A DNA stretch of 64,000 bases from Parolsenella massiliensis (lineage in GTDB: Bacteria; Actinomycetota; Coriobacteriia; Coriobacteriales; Atopobiaceae): the NCBI RefSeq assembly GCF_900143685.1, contig NZ_LT671675.1:1605985-1669984 (forward strand). Direction: 5' to 3'. A model generated the notes under the pieces. That model made no database searches and was not told the DNA's origin. It saw nothing but the letters and a program-made list of their open reading frames with translations. This document shows, piece after piece, positions 34,130 to 42,015 of this stretch (position 1 is its first letter; every line of letters begins with the position of its first letter). A program made the position numbers and the translations under genes.

Positions 34130-35242
34130 ATGCAGAAGAAGCGTCTTGGCATCTCGCTCTATCCCGAGTTTGCCTCCCAGGAGGAGAACTTCGCCTATCT
34201 CGAGCGCGCTGCGGCGCAAGGCTTTGACCTGCTGTTCATTGCTCTGCTCGGCGTCCAGGACGGCCCCGATGCCGTCAAGGAGCGCTACCTGCCCTACATG
34301 GAGCGTGCCAAGGAGCTCGGCTTCGAGATCGAGTCGGACGTTAACCCGATGGTCTTCGGTCGTCTCGGCGTCAAGGCGAGCCTGTTCGCCGGCGGCCCCG
34401 ACCTCTCGTTCTTCAAGGATCTCCACATCGACATCCTGCGCCTCGACCTCGGCATGACGGAGCTCGAGGAGGCCGCCCTCACCAAGAACCCCGAGGGCAT
34501 CAAGATCTGCATCAACGGCGCCACGACCTCCGACCACGTGGGCGCCCTGCTCGACGCCGGCGCGGACCGCGACATGCTCGTGGGCTGCCACAACTATTAC
34601 CCGCACCGCTACACGGGCGTCTCGCTCGACTTCTTCAACCAGGGCAGCGAGAACTGGACGCGCCGCGGCCTGCGCCTGCAGTCGTTCATCTCCTCGAACG
34701 CTCCTGGCGCCTTTGGCCCCTGGCCCGTCACGGAGGGCCTGCCCACCCTCGAGATGCACCGCGACCTGCCCATCTCCGTGCAGGCAAAGCACTACATGAT
34801 GATGGAGGGCGTCACCGACATCCTCATCTCAAACTGCTTCGCCACCGACGAGGAGCTCGCCGCCGTGGCCGCCGCCAACACCGACCGCGTCACGTTCACG
34901 GCAACGCCGGTCGAGGGCCTGCCCGCAGACCAGCGCGAGCGCGCCCTCATGAACCTCTCCGTTCGCGGCGACTCCCTCGGTGGCGGCTATCTGGTTCGCA
35001 CCTTCGAGAGCCGCATGAACCCCGCCGTCGTCGAGCCGTTCAACACCGTTGACATCAAGCGCGGCGATGTGCTCATCGACAACAAGCTCTACGGCCAGTA
35101 CGCCGGCGAGGTGCAGATTGCCCAGGCCGACATGAAGAACAGCGGCAAGACCAACGTCGTGGGCCACATCGTGCCCGAGGAGCACGTCCTGCTCGACTAC
35201 CTCGGCACCGGTCAGCCCTTCACCTTCGACTTCACCGAGTAG
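34130..35242 (+). CDS. mupG: DUF871 / MupG-type 6-phospho-glycosidase (GH170)
   Basis: The 370-residue protein belongs to the DUF871 family, whose characterised member MupG of Staphylococcus aureus is a 6-phospho-N-acetylmuramidase. Recognisable parts are RLGISLYPEFASQEENFAYL, the barrel strand FEIESDVNPMVFG, HNYYPHRYTGVSLDFFN and GPWPVTEGLPTLEMHR. It would hydrolyse an incoming phosphorylated disaccharide such as MurNAc-6P-GlcNAc in the cytoplasm. The PTS genes upstream are of the Lac/Cel class rather than the MurP class, so the true sugar is uncertain. A good terminator follows. Confidence 0.8.
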   Translation: MQKKRLGISLYPEFASQEENFAYLERAAAQGFDLLFIALLGVQDGPDAVKERYLPYMERAKELGFEIESDVNPMVFGRLGVKASLFAGGPDLSFFKDLHIDILRLDLGMTELEEAALTKNPEGIKICINGATTSDHVGALLDAGADRDMLVGCHNYYPHRYTGVSLDFFNQGSENWTRRGLRLQSFISSNAPGAFGPWPVTEGLPTLEMHRDLPISVQAKHYMMMEGVTDILISNCFATDEELAAVAAANTDRVTFTATPVEGLPADQRERALMNLSVRGDSLGGGYLVRTFESRMNPAVVEPFNTVDIKRGDVLIDNKLYGQYAGEVQIAQADMKNSGKTNVVGHIVPEEHVLLDYLGTGQPFTFDFTE

Positions 35243-35286
35243 ACAACGAGCGGACTCCTCCCCCTTCGACTCCGCTCGAGTTGTCC

Positions 35287-35318
35287 GAGCCGCCGGCCCA
35301 AGCGTCGGCGGCTCTTTT
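35287..35318 (+). terminator. Intrinsic terminator of the PTS-mupG operon
   Basis: GAGCCGCCGG (35287-35296) pairs with CGGCGGCTC (35306-35314) and is followed by TTTT. Confidence 0.85.
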
Positions 35319-35370
35319 CGTCTCGGTCGGCATCGCAGCGCTCGCGGGTCTGCGTCGCCCACGCTCCATC

Positions 35371-35457
35371 GCGAGTGTAGATATCTAGACAGATAGGCCT
35401 CGTTTTGCCGTCTAACTGTCTGATTATCTACACTCGCGGATCCGTGGCGCCATCCCA
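35371..35457. repeat. Variable-stem hairpin repeat, family B copy 2
   Basis: GCGAGTGTAGATA (35371-35383) pairs with TATCTACACTCGC at its right arm (35425-35437); inner parts pair imperfectly. The loop ends GTCTAAC, and the right flank GGATCCGTGGCGCCATC is identical to that of the copy at 29701-29783. The stem sequence differs strongly from that copy. It fills the gap between mupG and the metal operon. Confidence 0.7.
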
Positions 35458-35472
35458 GCGATTCTCGTTGAC

Positions 35473-35529
35473 ATATGAACGCGCACTCATATAATCAATG
35501 CCATCAGATATATGAACGGTTGCTCAGAT
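35473..35529. promoter_or_regulatory. Two ArsR/SmtB-type operator sites before the HMA gene
   Basis: Site 1 at 35473-35492 has perfect ATATGA/TCATAT arms with an 8-base spacer. Site 2 at 35510-35529 reads ATATGAACGGTTGCTCAGAT. Both lie within 95 bases upstream of the metal-binding protein gene. They resemble the imperfect ATATGAA...TTCATAT-type palindromes bound by metal-sensing ArsR repressors. Confidence 0.7.
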
Positions 35530-35566
35530 GTTCGAACGGGCAACACAACGCCAGGGAGGCCCGACC

Positions 35567-35785
35567 ATGAAGAAGGCATTCAAGCTCGACGAGATCGACT
35601 GCGCCAACTGCGCCCGCGAGCTGCAGGACGAGCTCGCCAAGCTCGACGGCGTCACGTCCGTCTCGGTGAACTTCATGACCCAGAAGCTCACCCTCGAGGC
35701 CGACGACGACCGCTTCGACGAGGTCCTGCAGAGCGTCGTCGACTACACGGCCGACGCCGAGCCCGACTGCGAGATCATCCTCTAG
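35567..35785 (+). CDS. HMA-domain metal-binding protein (metallochaperone)
   Basis: The 72-residue protein is a single heavy-metal-associated domain. Its metal motif is CANC (in LDEIDCANCARELQDEL), followed by VTSVSVNFMTQKLTLEAD. The acidic residues before the CxxC and the shape DCANC, rather than MxCxxC, favour Zn2+/Cd2+ over Cu+. It probably delivers metal to the P-type ATPase encoded 105 bases downstream, which lacks its own HMA domain. It starts at the ATG at 35567 behind AGGGAGG and is preceded by two metal-repressor operators. Confidence 0.88.
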   Translation: MKKAFKLDEIDCANCARELQDELAKLDGVTSVSVNFMTQKLTLEADDDRFDEVLQSVVDYTADAEPDCEIIL

Positions 35786-35843
35786 CATCCCCTCCCCTGC
35801 CGCCTGGCCCCGCGCCGGCAGCAGGGGCTTTCTCTATGCTAAT

Positions 35844-35863
35844 ATATGAACGGTTGCTCATAC
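35844..35863. promoter_or_regulatory. Third ArsR/SmtB-type operator, before the metal ATPase
   Basis: ATATGAACGGTTGCTCATAC matches site 2 (35510-35529) at 17 of 20 positions and lies 28 bases before the ATPase start. It suggests the ATPase has its own metal-controlled promoter. Confidence 0.7.
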
Positions 35864-35890
35864 GTTCGTCAAAAAGACTGGGAGCGCACA

Positions 35891-37840
35891 ATGGCCAGCA
35901 GCACCGCAAAGCCCAAGAAGAAGCGCCGCAAGAAGGAGTCGATGCAGCACAAGCGCAACCGCATCCTTCTCGCCCTGGCGATCTTCGCCGTCGTCTACGC
36001 CGCAGACGAGCTCGGGGCGCTCGCCTCCATCTTTGGCGAGCCCGGCGCGCTCTATGCGAGCTTCGTCCTGTTCCTCGTCCCCTTCGTCATCGCGGGCCAC
36101 GACGTGCTCGAGAAGGCCTGGAACAACATCCGCAAGGGCAAGGCCTTCGACGAGAGTTTCCTCATGGCCGTCGCCACGATCGGCGCGTTTGCCATGATCT
36201 TGTTCCCCAACGCAGACCCGCACATGGCCGAGGGCGCGGCCGTCATGCTGTTCTACCAGGTAGGCGAGCTGTTCCAGGCCTACGCCGTGGGCAAGAGCCG
36301 CAAGTCCATCTCTGACATGATGGACATAGCCCCCGACTTCGCCAACGTCGAGAACGACGCCGGCGAGCTCGAGCAGGTCGACCCCGACGAGGTGGCCGTG
36401 GGCACCGTCATCGTCATCAAGCCCGGCGAGCGCGTTCCCATCGACGGCACGATCGTCGACGGCAGCTCCCAGCTCGACACTGCCGCCCTCACTGGCGAGT
36501 CCATGCCGCGCCACGTCGACGCCGGCGACGACGTCATCTCCGGCTGCATCAACATGACGGGCCTTCTGCGCGTGCGCACCACCAAGCCCTTCGGCGAGTC
36601 CACGGTGAGCCGCATCCTCGAGCTCGTGGAGAACGCGAGCGAGAAGAAGGCCCGCACCGAGAACTTCATCACCCGCTTCGCCCGCGTCTACACGCCCGCC
36701 GTCACGGGAGCCGCCGTGGCGCTCGCCCTCATCGGCGGCCTCGTCACGGGCGCCTGGGCAGACTGGATCTTGCGCGGCCTCACGTTCCTCGTCGTCTCGT
36801 GCCCGTGCGCGCTCGTCATCTCCGTGCCCCTGTCGTTCTTTGGCGGCATCGGTGGCGCGTCGAAGATCGGCGTGCTCGTGAAGGGCTCCAACTACCTCGA
36901 GGCGCTCTCCGAGGTCGACACCGTGGTGTTCGACAAGACCGGCACGCTCACGAAGGGCGAGTTCAAGGTCGTGGCGACCCATCCCGAGTCCGGCTTCACC
37001 GAGGAGGACCTCCTCGAGCTCGCCGCGCACGCCGAGGCCTTCTCGGACCACCCCATCGCCGTGAGCGTGCGCGAGGCGTACTCCGGCACGCTCGACCCCA
37101 AGCGCGTGAGCGAGTCGGGCAACGAGGCGGGCCACGGCGTCACGGCCACGATCGACGGCCACCGCGTCCTCGTGGGCAACGAGAAGCTCATGGCCAAGGT
37201 GGGCGTGGACGCCCCCAGCTGCGAGGTCGTGGGCACGATTTTGCACGTGACGGTCGACGGCGCCTACGCCGGCCACATCGTGATCGCCGACGTCGTGAAG
37301 GACGACGCCGCCCAGACCATCGCCGACCTGCACTCGGTGGGAATCCGCCGCTGCGTCATGCTCACGGGAGACCGCAAGGAGGTCGCCGCCGACGTTGCCG
37401 AGAGGCTCGGCCTGGACGAGTTCCACGCGCAGCTGCTCCCCGCCGACAAGGTCGAGCAGGTCGAGCGCCTTCTCGCCTCCGAGGGTGACAAGTGCAAGCT
37501 CGCGTTCGTGGGAGACGGCATCAACGACGCGCCCGTGCTCACGCGCGCCGACGTGGGCATCGCCATGGGCGCCATGGGCTCGGACGCCGCCATCGAGGCC
37601 GCCGACGTCGTCCTCATGGACGACAAGCCCTCCAACATCGCGCGCGCCATCCGCGTGGCCCGCAAGACCATGCGCATCGTGTGGCAGAACATCGTGTTCG
37701 CCTTGGCCGTGAAGCTTCTCATCCTCGTGCTTGCGGCCCTGGGCATCGCGAACATGTGGCTCGCCGTGTTCGGCGACGTGGGCGTGGCCATCATCGCCAT
37801 CCTGAACGCCATGCGCGCCATGAACGTCAAAGACGCGTAG
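35891..37840 (+). CDS. Heavy-metal P1B-type ATPase (Zn/Cd-type exporter)
   Basis: The 649-residue membrane ATPase has a Lys/Arg-rich N-terminus (KPKKKRRKKESMQHKR). The transport motif CPC lies near residue 305 in VVSCPCALVISVPLSFFGGI, the phosphorylation motif DKTGTLTKGE near 348 and GDGINDAPVL near 541. The metal-site motif and overall form are those of ZntA/CadA-type Zn2+/Cd2+/Pb2+ exporters. There is no N-terminal CxxC domain; the separate HMA protein upstream appears to supply it. An ATG at 35846 lies within the operator, so the ATG at 35891 (GGGAG upstream) is preferred. Confidence 0.9.
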   Translation: MASSTAKPKKKRRKKESMQHKRNRILLALAIFAVVYAADELGALASIFGEPGALYASFVLFLVPFVIAGHDVLEKAWNNIRKGKAFDESFLMAVATIGAFAMILFPNADPHMAEGAAVMLFYQVGELFQAYAVGKSRKSISDMMDIAPDFANVENDAGELEQVDPDEVAVGTVIVIKPGERVPIDGTIVDGSSQLDTAALTGESMPRHVDAGDDVISGCINMTGLLRVRTTKPFGESTVSRILELVENASEKKARTENFITRFARVYTPAVTGAAVALALIGGLVTGAWADWILRGLTFLVVSCPCALVISVPLSFFGGIGGASKIGVLVKGSNYLEALSEVDTVVFDKTGTLTKGEFKVVATHPESGFTEEDLLELAAHAEAFSDHPIAVSVREAYSGTLDPKRVSESGNEAGHGVTATIDGHRVLVGNEKLMAKVGVDAPSCEVVGTILHVTVDGAYAGHIVIADVVKDDAAQTIADLHSVGIRRCVMLTGDRKEVAADVAERLGLDEFHAQLLPADKVEQVERLLASEGDKCKLAFVGDGINDAPVLTRADVGIAMGAMGSDAAIEAADVVLMDDKPSNIARAIRVARKTMRIVWQNIVFALAVKLLILVLAALGIANMWLAVFGDVGVAIIAILNAMRAMNVKDA

Positions 37841-37862
37841 ACGCTCCTCGCCGCCCGCCAAA

Positions 37863-37916
37863 GGGGACGGGTTCCACTGGCAGGTTCCGGCAGACCTGCC
37901 AACAGGACCCGTCCCC
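37863..37916. repeat. REP-like inverted pair after the metal ATPase
   Basis: GGGGACGGGT (37863-37872) pairs with ACCCGTCCCC (37907-37916), and inside it TGGCAGGT (37878-37885) pairs with ACCTGCCA (37894-37901). AATGGCA follows on the right. The core is the same as the other REP-like repeats in the window. Confidence 0.7.
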
Positions 37917-37946
37917 AATGGCAGGTTGCGATGCCGAGCAAGATCA

Positions 37947-37985
37947 AAAAAGCCTCCCGCGAGTCGCTGCGGGAGGCTTTTCTTT
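37947..37985. terminator. Bidirectional intrinsic terminator
   Basis: AAAAGCCTCCCGC pairs with GCGGGAGGCTTTT and continues TCTTTT. With A-runs on the left and T-runs on the right, it can end transcription from both sides. The remaining 174 bases to the FKBP gene stop codon contain no recognisable gene. Confidence 0.88.
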
Positions 37986-38159
37986 TGGGGATGCTCCCCC
38001 GTGTGGGGCCACGGGAGAGCGAAAGGAAGGAAGGTACTGACTTCATACCCTCCCAAAGGCCCTCAAACGGGCGGCACGGCGACTTCACGTCACCGCCATG
38101 CATCCGTCACGCCAGCGCCACATTCCGCGCACAGGCGCTCCACACACGGACGGCCAGGG

Positions 38160-38588
38160 CTAGTCCTCGACCGCCACGAGCTCGATCTCGAAGTTGAGCG
38201 GCTTGCCGGCGAGCTCGTGGTTCGCATCGACGACGAGCTTGCTCGGCGTCACCTCAACGATACGGGCGGGCACGAGCTGGCCGCCCGGGCCGTGCAGGCC
38301 CACCTGGTCGCCCACGGCCGCGCGCTCCATGCCCTGGGTCTGCTCGCGACGGATCGTGAAGACGAGGTTGTCGTCGTGCTCGCCATAGGCCTCGCTCGGG
38401 GCGAGATGGACGGTCTTCTTCTCGCCCACCCGCATGTCGGCCACGGCAAAGTCGAAGCCGGGGATCATCTGGTGCGCGCCGCAGGTGAAGTCGAGCGTCT
38501 CGCCGCGATCGTAGCTGCTGTCGAACTGGGTGCCGTCGTCGAGCGTGCCGCGGTAGTTGACCTTGACCTTCTTGCCGATGTTGGACAT
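38160..38588 (-). CDS. FKBP-type peptidyl-prolyl isomerase, SlyD-like
   Basis: The 142-residue protein has the two-part FKBP of SlyD type. The FKBP part starts KKVKVNYRGTLDDGTQFDSS and includes MIPGFDFAVADMRVGEKKTV. An insert-in-flap region covers about residues 70-125, and the protein ends NHELAGKPLNFEIELVAVED, matching the family's N-P/A-LAGK-L-F pattern. It assists protein folding in the cytoplasm. Unlike E. coli SlyD, it has no His-rich tail, so a nickel role is not indicated. Confidence 0.92.
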   Translation of the reverse strand: MSNIGKKVKVNYRGTLDDGTQFDSSYDRGETLDFTCGAHQMIPGFDFAVADMRVGEKKTVHLAPSEAYGEHDDNLVFTIRREQTQGMERAAVGDQVGLHGPGGQLVPARIVEVTPSKLVVDANHELAGKPLNFEIELVAVED

Positions 38589-38729
38589 GCGTCCCTCTCA
38601 ATCTGTGCCATCCGGCGGCTCGCATGACGCGCCGCCGGGAGAAAACAACCGTGCAAGCATAGCACCCCGCGCGAGGCAAACGCCCAGTTGGGTATAGTTG
38701 TGAGGTCATTCGAAACGAAAGGTTCGCCC

Positions 38730-39137
38730 ATGTCCTCATCCCAGAAGACCGTGAAGCTCGTCAGCTTCGCCCTGTTCATCCTCGCCGTGCTCTACTACGT
38801 CGTTGGCGGCATCGCGTTCGCCGGCGCAGGCTCGCTCGACGACACGGCCCGCAGCGTCGCCTTCGCCCTCACCATGGTGCTGTTCTTCGAGGGCCTCATC
38901 TACATCGTCTTTGCCGTGCTCGGCATCCGCGGCGCCAACAGCCCCCGCAAGATCGGTCCCTTCCGCGTGCTGTGCGTCTTTGCCATCGCCCTTGACGCCA
39001 TCAACATCGTCTCCAGCGTCATGAGCGACCCCTCGGCGCTGGCCCAGCCGGCGAGTCTGCTCGTGTACGCCTCGCTCGTCCTGTCGCTCGTGGGCTTCGT
39101 GGCCTCCGGCAAGGTCGTCAAGGAGCTCGAGAAGTAG
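38730..39137 (+). CDS. Small membrane protein, unknown
   Basis: The 135-residue protein has four predicted membrane segments (such as LVSFALFILAVLYYVVGGIA and FALTMVLFFEGLIYIVFAVL) and a short charged tail, GKVVKELEK. I do not recognise a functional family. The ATG at 38730 follows GAAAGG. It is monocistronic, with its own terminator. Confidence 0.75.
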   Translation: MSSSQKTVKLVSFALFILAVLYYVVGGIAFAGAGSLDDTARSVAFALTMVLFFEGLIYIVFAVLGIRGANSPRKIGPFRVLCVFAIALDAINIVSSVMSDPSALAQPASLLVYASLVLSLVGFVASGKVVKELEK

Positions 39138-39219
39138 CATCGGCAGCCGTCAGGCGTCTCGCTTGGCACTCTCGGCAGACGCGCGGGTGTCCCTCTCATC
39201 AAACTTCACATAAGATGGA

Positions 39220-39255
39220 CGGGTCGTGACCTGGGGAGTGGTCACGGCCCGTTTT
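39220..39255 (+). terminator. Intrinsic terminator
   Basis: CGGGTCGTGACC (39220-39231) pairs with GGTCACGGCCCG (39240-39251), followed by TTTT. It ends the transcript of the small membrane protein gene. Confidence 0.85.
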
Positions 39256-39315
39256 GTATGCGCCGCGTAAGCCCGCCTCCGCGGACCGGGCGCGGCACGA
39301 GAGAGGGAGGAAACG

Positions 39316-40329
39316 ATGCTCTTCGACGTCTATGGCACAAACGCACCGTTCCAGTGGCTTGGCTGGGCCCTCGTGTTCGTGGGCCTCATCCTGGCCAACG
39401 AGTTCGCGCGCCGCTCGCGCGTTGGCGGGCTCATCATGTTTGGCGCCCTGCCCGTCGCGATGACCATCTACTGCGTGGCCATTGGCATCGGCGTGGCGCA
39501 GGGGGCCGAGTGGGCGCTCAACAACCCCACGCATGTCTACCAGAACAGCTGGTTCCACTATGCGAAGGTCTATGCGGCGCTCGCCGGCTGCGTGGGCTTC
39601 ATGATCATCAAGTACAAGTGGGGCAAGCTCGGGCGCGCGCACTGGTTCCGTGCCTGGCCGTTCGTCATCGTGGCCATCAACATCATGATCGCCGTGTGCT
39701 CGGACTTCGAGAGCGCCTACCACTTCTTCGCGCTTGGCGAGACCACCTGGGTCACCTCCGAGGGCGCCACGCAGCTCGCCGGCTGGAACAACGTGTTCAA
39801 TGGCATCGCCGGCATCATCAACATCTTCTGCATGACGGGCTGGTGGAGCGTCTACGCCTCCAAGGACGAGGCCGACATGCTCTGGCCCGACATGACGTGG
39901 GTCTACATCATCGCCTACGACATCTGGAACTTCTGCTACACGTACAACTGCCTGCCGCACCACGCCTGGTACTGCGGCCTGGCGCTGCTGCTGGCCCCCA
40001 CGGTGGCGAACTTCTTCTGGAACAAGGGCGGCTGGATTCAGAACCGCGCCTACACGCTGGCCATCTGGTGCATGTTCGCCCAGGTGTTCCCGGCGTTCCA
40101 GGAGAACAGCGTGTTCGTGACGCACTCCACGCTCAACCCCGCCACGGCCACGGCCGTCTCCGTCGTGGCGCTCGTGGCCAACGTCGCCGCGATCTGCTAC
40201 ATCGTCTACCGCGCCAAGAAGCTCGGCGTGAACCCCTACAAGACCGATGTCTTCAAGGGCACGCGTGACTGGGAGCAGGCCACGGCCCGCCGCGAGCCCG
40301 CCGAGAACGACCCCGCGCTCACGGCCTAA
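39316..40329 (+). CDS. DUF5692-family multi-pass membrane protein
   Basis: The 337-residue protein has eight or nine membrane segments and many aromatic residues, for example NAPFQWLGWALVFVGLILAN, YDIWNFCYTYNCLPHHAWYC and WCMFAQVFPAFQENSVF. This pattern matches what I recall of the DUF5692 family in anaerobic gut bacteria. No function is established, and no transporter motif is visible. The ATG at 39316 has GGGAGG upstream. No partner gene is apparent. A REP-like repeat follows. Confidence 0.7.
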   Translation: MLFDVYGTNAPFQWLGWALVFVGLILANEFARRSRVGGLIMFGALPVAMTIYCVAIGIGVAQGAEWALNNPTHVYQNSWFHYAKVYAALAGCVGFMIIKYKWGKLGRAHWFRAWPFVIVAINIMIAVCSDFESAYHFFALGETTWVTSEGATQLAGWNNVFNGIAGIINIFCMTGWWSVYASKDEADMLWPDMTWVYIIAYDIWNFCYTYNCLPHHAWYCGLALLLAPTVANFFWNKGGWIQNRAYTLAIWCMFAQVFPAFQENSVFVTHSTLNPATATAVSVVALVANVAAICYIVYRAKKLGVNPYKTDVFKGTRDWEQATARREPAENDPALTA

Positions 40330-40368
40330 TCACGCGGACACCTGAGAATCGTCAGCGACCCCGCCTCC

Positions 40369-40443
40369 CGGTGACACCTGGGGACGGGGTCGTTTTGTCA
40401 CCGCGCCAACGGCGACAGTTTAGCCCCTTTCCCAACTGTCACC
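40369..40443. repeat. REP-like repeat, one intact and one decayed half
   Basis: GGTGACA and TGTCACC flank GGGGACGGGGTCGTTT, the repeat core. A decayed second half (GACAGTT...AACTGTC around TAGCCCCTTTCCC) follows. The right end overlaps the stop codon of the leftward ABC gene. Confidence 0.65.
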
Positions 40444-41056
40444 GCAGCTCCACGCGCCTCGTGGCCACGCGGCCGAGAAGCGCCGGCGAGTGCGAGACCA
40501 TCACGAGCCCCCACCCATCGCGCCGCTGCAGCTCGAGAAGAACGTGCCACAGCTCGGCCTGGGTCACGGCGTCGAGCATGGCGGTTGCCTCGTCCGCAAT
40601 GAGGTAGCGGGGGCCCGTGGCCAGCGCGCGAACCATGGCAAGGCGCATGAGCTCGCCGCCGGAAAGCTCATGCGGCAGGCGCGAGAGCCACTCGTCACGC
40701 ACGCCAAACAGCTGGCGCAGCGCCGCCGCGTCTGCCGTGACGCGTGCCTCGCCCAGGCTCTTGCCCAGGCGAAGGCGCGGGTCAAACGCCTGCTCGGGGT
40801 GCTGGAGCAGCAGCTGCACCGGGCCCGCCTGTCCACGCAGCCGCCTCACGGGCACAAGCGGCTTGCCGTCCACGGTCACCTGGCCACAGGACGGCTCAAG
40901 GTATCCCGCCAGAATCCGGCACAGCGTCGTCTTCCCACGGCCCGACGGGGCCACAAGCGCCACGCGCTCCCCCGGTTCCACGGAGAGGCTCAGCCCCTGG
41001 TACAGCTCGCGCCCACATGGGTAGCGAAACCCAATCCCCCGCGCCTCAAGGCTCAT
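40439..41056 (-). CDS. ABC transporter ATPase, NikE/DppF-like
   Basis: The 205-residue ATPase has Walker A VALVAPSGRGKTTLCRIL, the signature LPHELSGGELMRLAMVRALA and Walker B RYLIADEATAML. It is short for the family and is the second ATPase of an oligopeptide/nickel importer. The ATG at 41056 overlaps the stop of the first ATPase gene (ATGA), so I reject the longer frame reaching 41125. It is the last gene of a five-gene leftward operon. Confidence 0.88.
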   Translation of the reverse strand: MSLEARGIGFRYPCGRELYQGLSLSVEPGERVALVAPSGRGKTTLCRILAGYLEPSCGQVTVDGKPLVPVRRLRGQAGPVQLLLQHPEQAFDPRLRLGKSLGEARVTADAAALRQLFGVRDEWLSRLPHELSGGELMRLAMVRALATGPRYLIADEATAMLDAVTQAELWHVLLELQRRDGWGLVMVSHSPALLGRVATRRVELR

Positions 41057-42012
41057 CTGAGCTCCCCCTCGTCTACGTCCACGGTCTCGAACGTCGCAAA
41101 GTCGTGGCCCGGCAGGGCATGCCACAGGGCCCGCGAGAACGGATGCCTCAGCAGCTCCGGCGACGAGAAGCTCTCGACGCTCGTCTCCTCCACGACCGTC
41201 CCGTCGCGAAACACCGCCACGCGGTCTGCCGCGCGCAGCGCCAGCTCGATGTCATGCGTAATGAGCAGCACACCGCCACCACGGGAGGCAAACGCCCGCA
41301 GGTCGTCGAGGGCACGCACGGCCAGGTCGAGGTCGAGGCCGGGCGTGGGCTCGTCGGCAATGATGAGCCGCGGGGCCTCCATGAGCGCGCACATGAGCAG
41401 CACGCGCCGAGCCATGCCGCCGGAGAGCTGGTGCGGGTAGAGCCGCTCGACCTCCTCGCCCAGCCCATACGAGCAGAACAGCTCGCGCTGGCGAGACAGG
41501 CGCGCCGCCGCGTCAGCGCGACGCTCCGCCCTCGTGGCCCCGCGAGCCACGCCCCTCACCTGCTCGCCCACGCGCATAAGCGGGTCCAGGCTCGTGACAC
41601 CCTGGGGCACGAGCGATATCCCGTGCCCGCGCAGCCGCGCGAGCGAGGCCGCGTCCTGTCGCACGCCATCGAACCAGATGGAGCCTGTGACCTCGGCGTT
41701 GTTCTCACACTGGCCCAGAAGGGCGTCTGCGAGCACCGTCTTGCCCGAGCCGCTTGCCCCCACGACGGCAAGCACCTCGCCCACGTGCACGGACAGGCAC
41801 AGGTCGCGCAGCACGCGGGTGCGCACGCGCCCCGCACTGAAGTAGGGGGCCGAGGAGTCGTACAGGTCAAACGCCACGCTCAGGTCCTCGACGGACAGCA
41901 GGTGGTGCCCGCCCACGTGCCGCGAGTGCCCACCATGCGAGTGATGGTGGTGCAGCTCGCCGTCTAGGTGCGAGCGCGCATGCGGCCCGCCAGCACACTC
42001 AACCATGCGCAT
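41053..42012 (-). CDS. ABC transporter ATPase with His-rich N-terminus, NikD/DppD-like
   Basis: The 319-residue ATPase has Walker A VVGASGSGKTVLADALL, the signature YPHQLSGGMARRVLLMCAL and Walker B RLIIADEPTPGLDLDLAV. Before the ATPase fold is an unusual stretch, LHHHHSHGGHSRHVGGHHLL (residues 20-39), likely to bind Ni2+ or Zn2+. This supports nickel as the substrate. Start may be the ATG at 42012 or 42006. It overlaps the second ATPase gene and lies three bases after the permease gene. Confidence 0.9.
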   Translation of the reverse strand: MRMVECAGGPHARSHLDGELHHHHSHGGHSRHVGGHHLLSVEDLSVAFDLYDSSAPYFSAGRVRTRVLRDLCLSVHVGEVLAVVGASGSGKTVLADALLGQCENNAEVTGSIWFDGVRQDAASLARLRGHGISLVPQGVTSLDPLMRVGEQVRGVARGATRAERRADAAARLSRQRELFCSYGLGEEVERLYPHQLSGGMARRVLLMCALMEAPRLIIADEPTPGLDLDLAVRALDDLRAFASRGGGVLLITHDIELALRAADRVAVFRDGTVVEETSVESFSSPELLRHPFSRALWHALPGHDFATFETVDVDEGELR

Positions 42013-42015
42013 CCC

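Noticed and set aside
35846-35890. Upstream ATG at 35846 as start of the metal ATPase
   Set aside because: It lies inside the operator-like palindrome and adds 15 residues without a ribosome binding site; the ATG at 35891 fits better.
37931-38197. Rightward 88-residue frame between the metal ATPase and FKBP gene
   Set aside because: It runs through a bidirectional terminator and has no ribosome binding site or protein-like composition.
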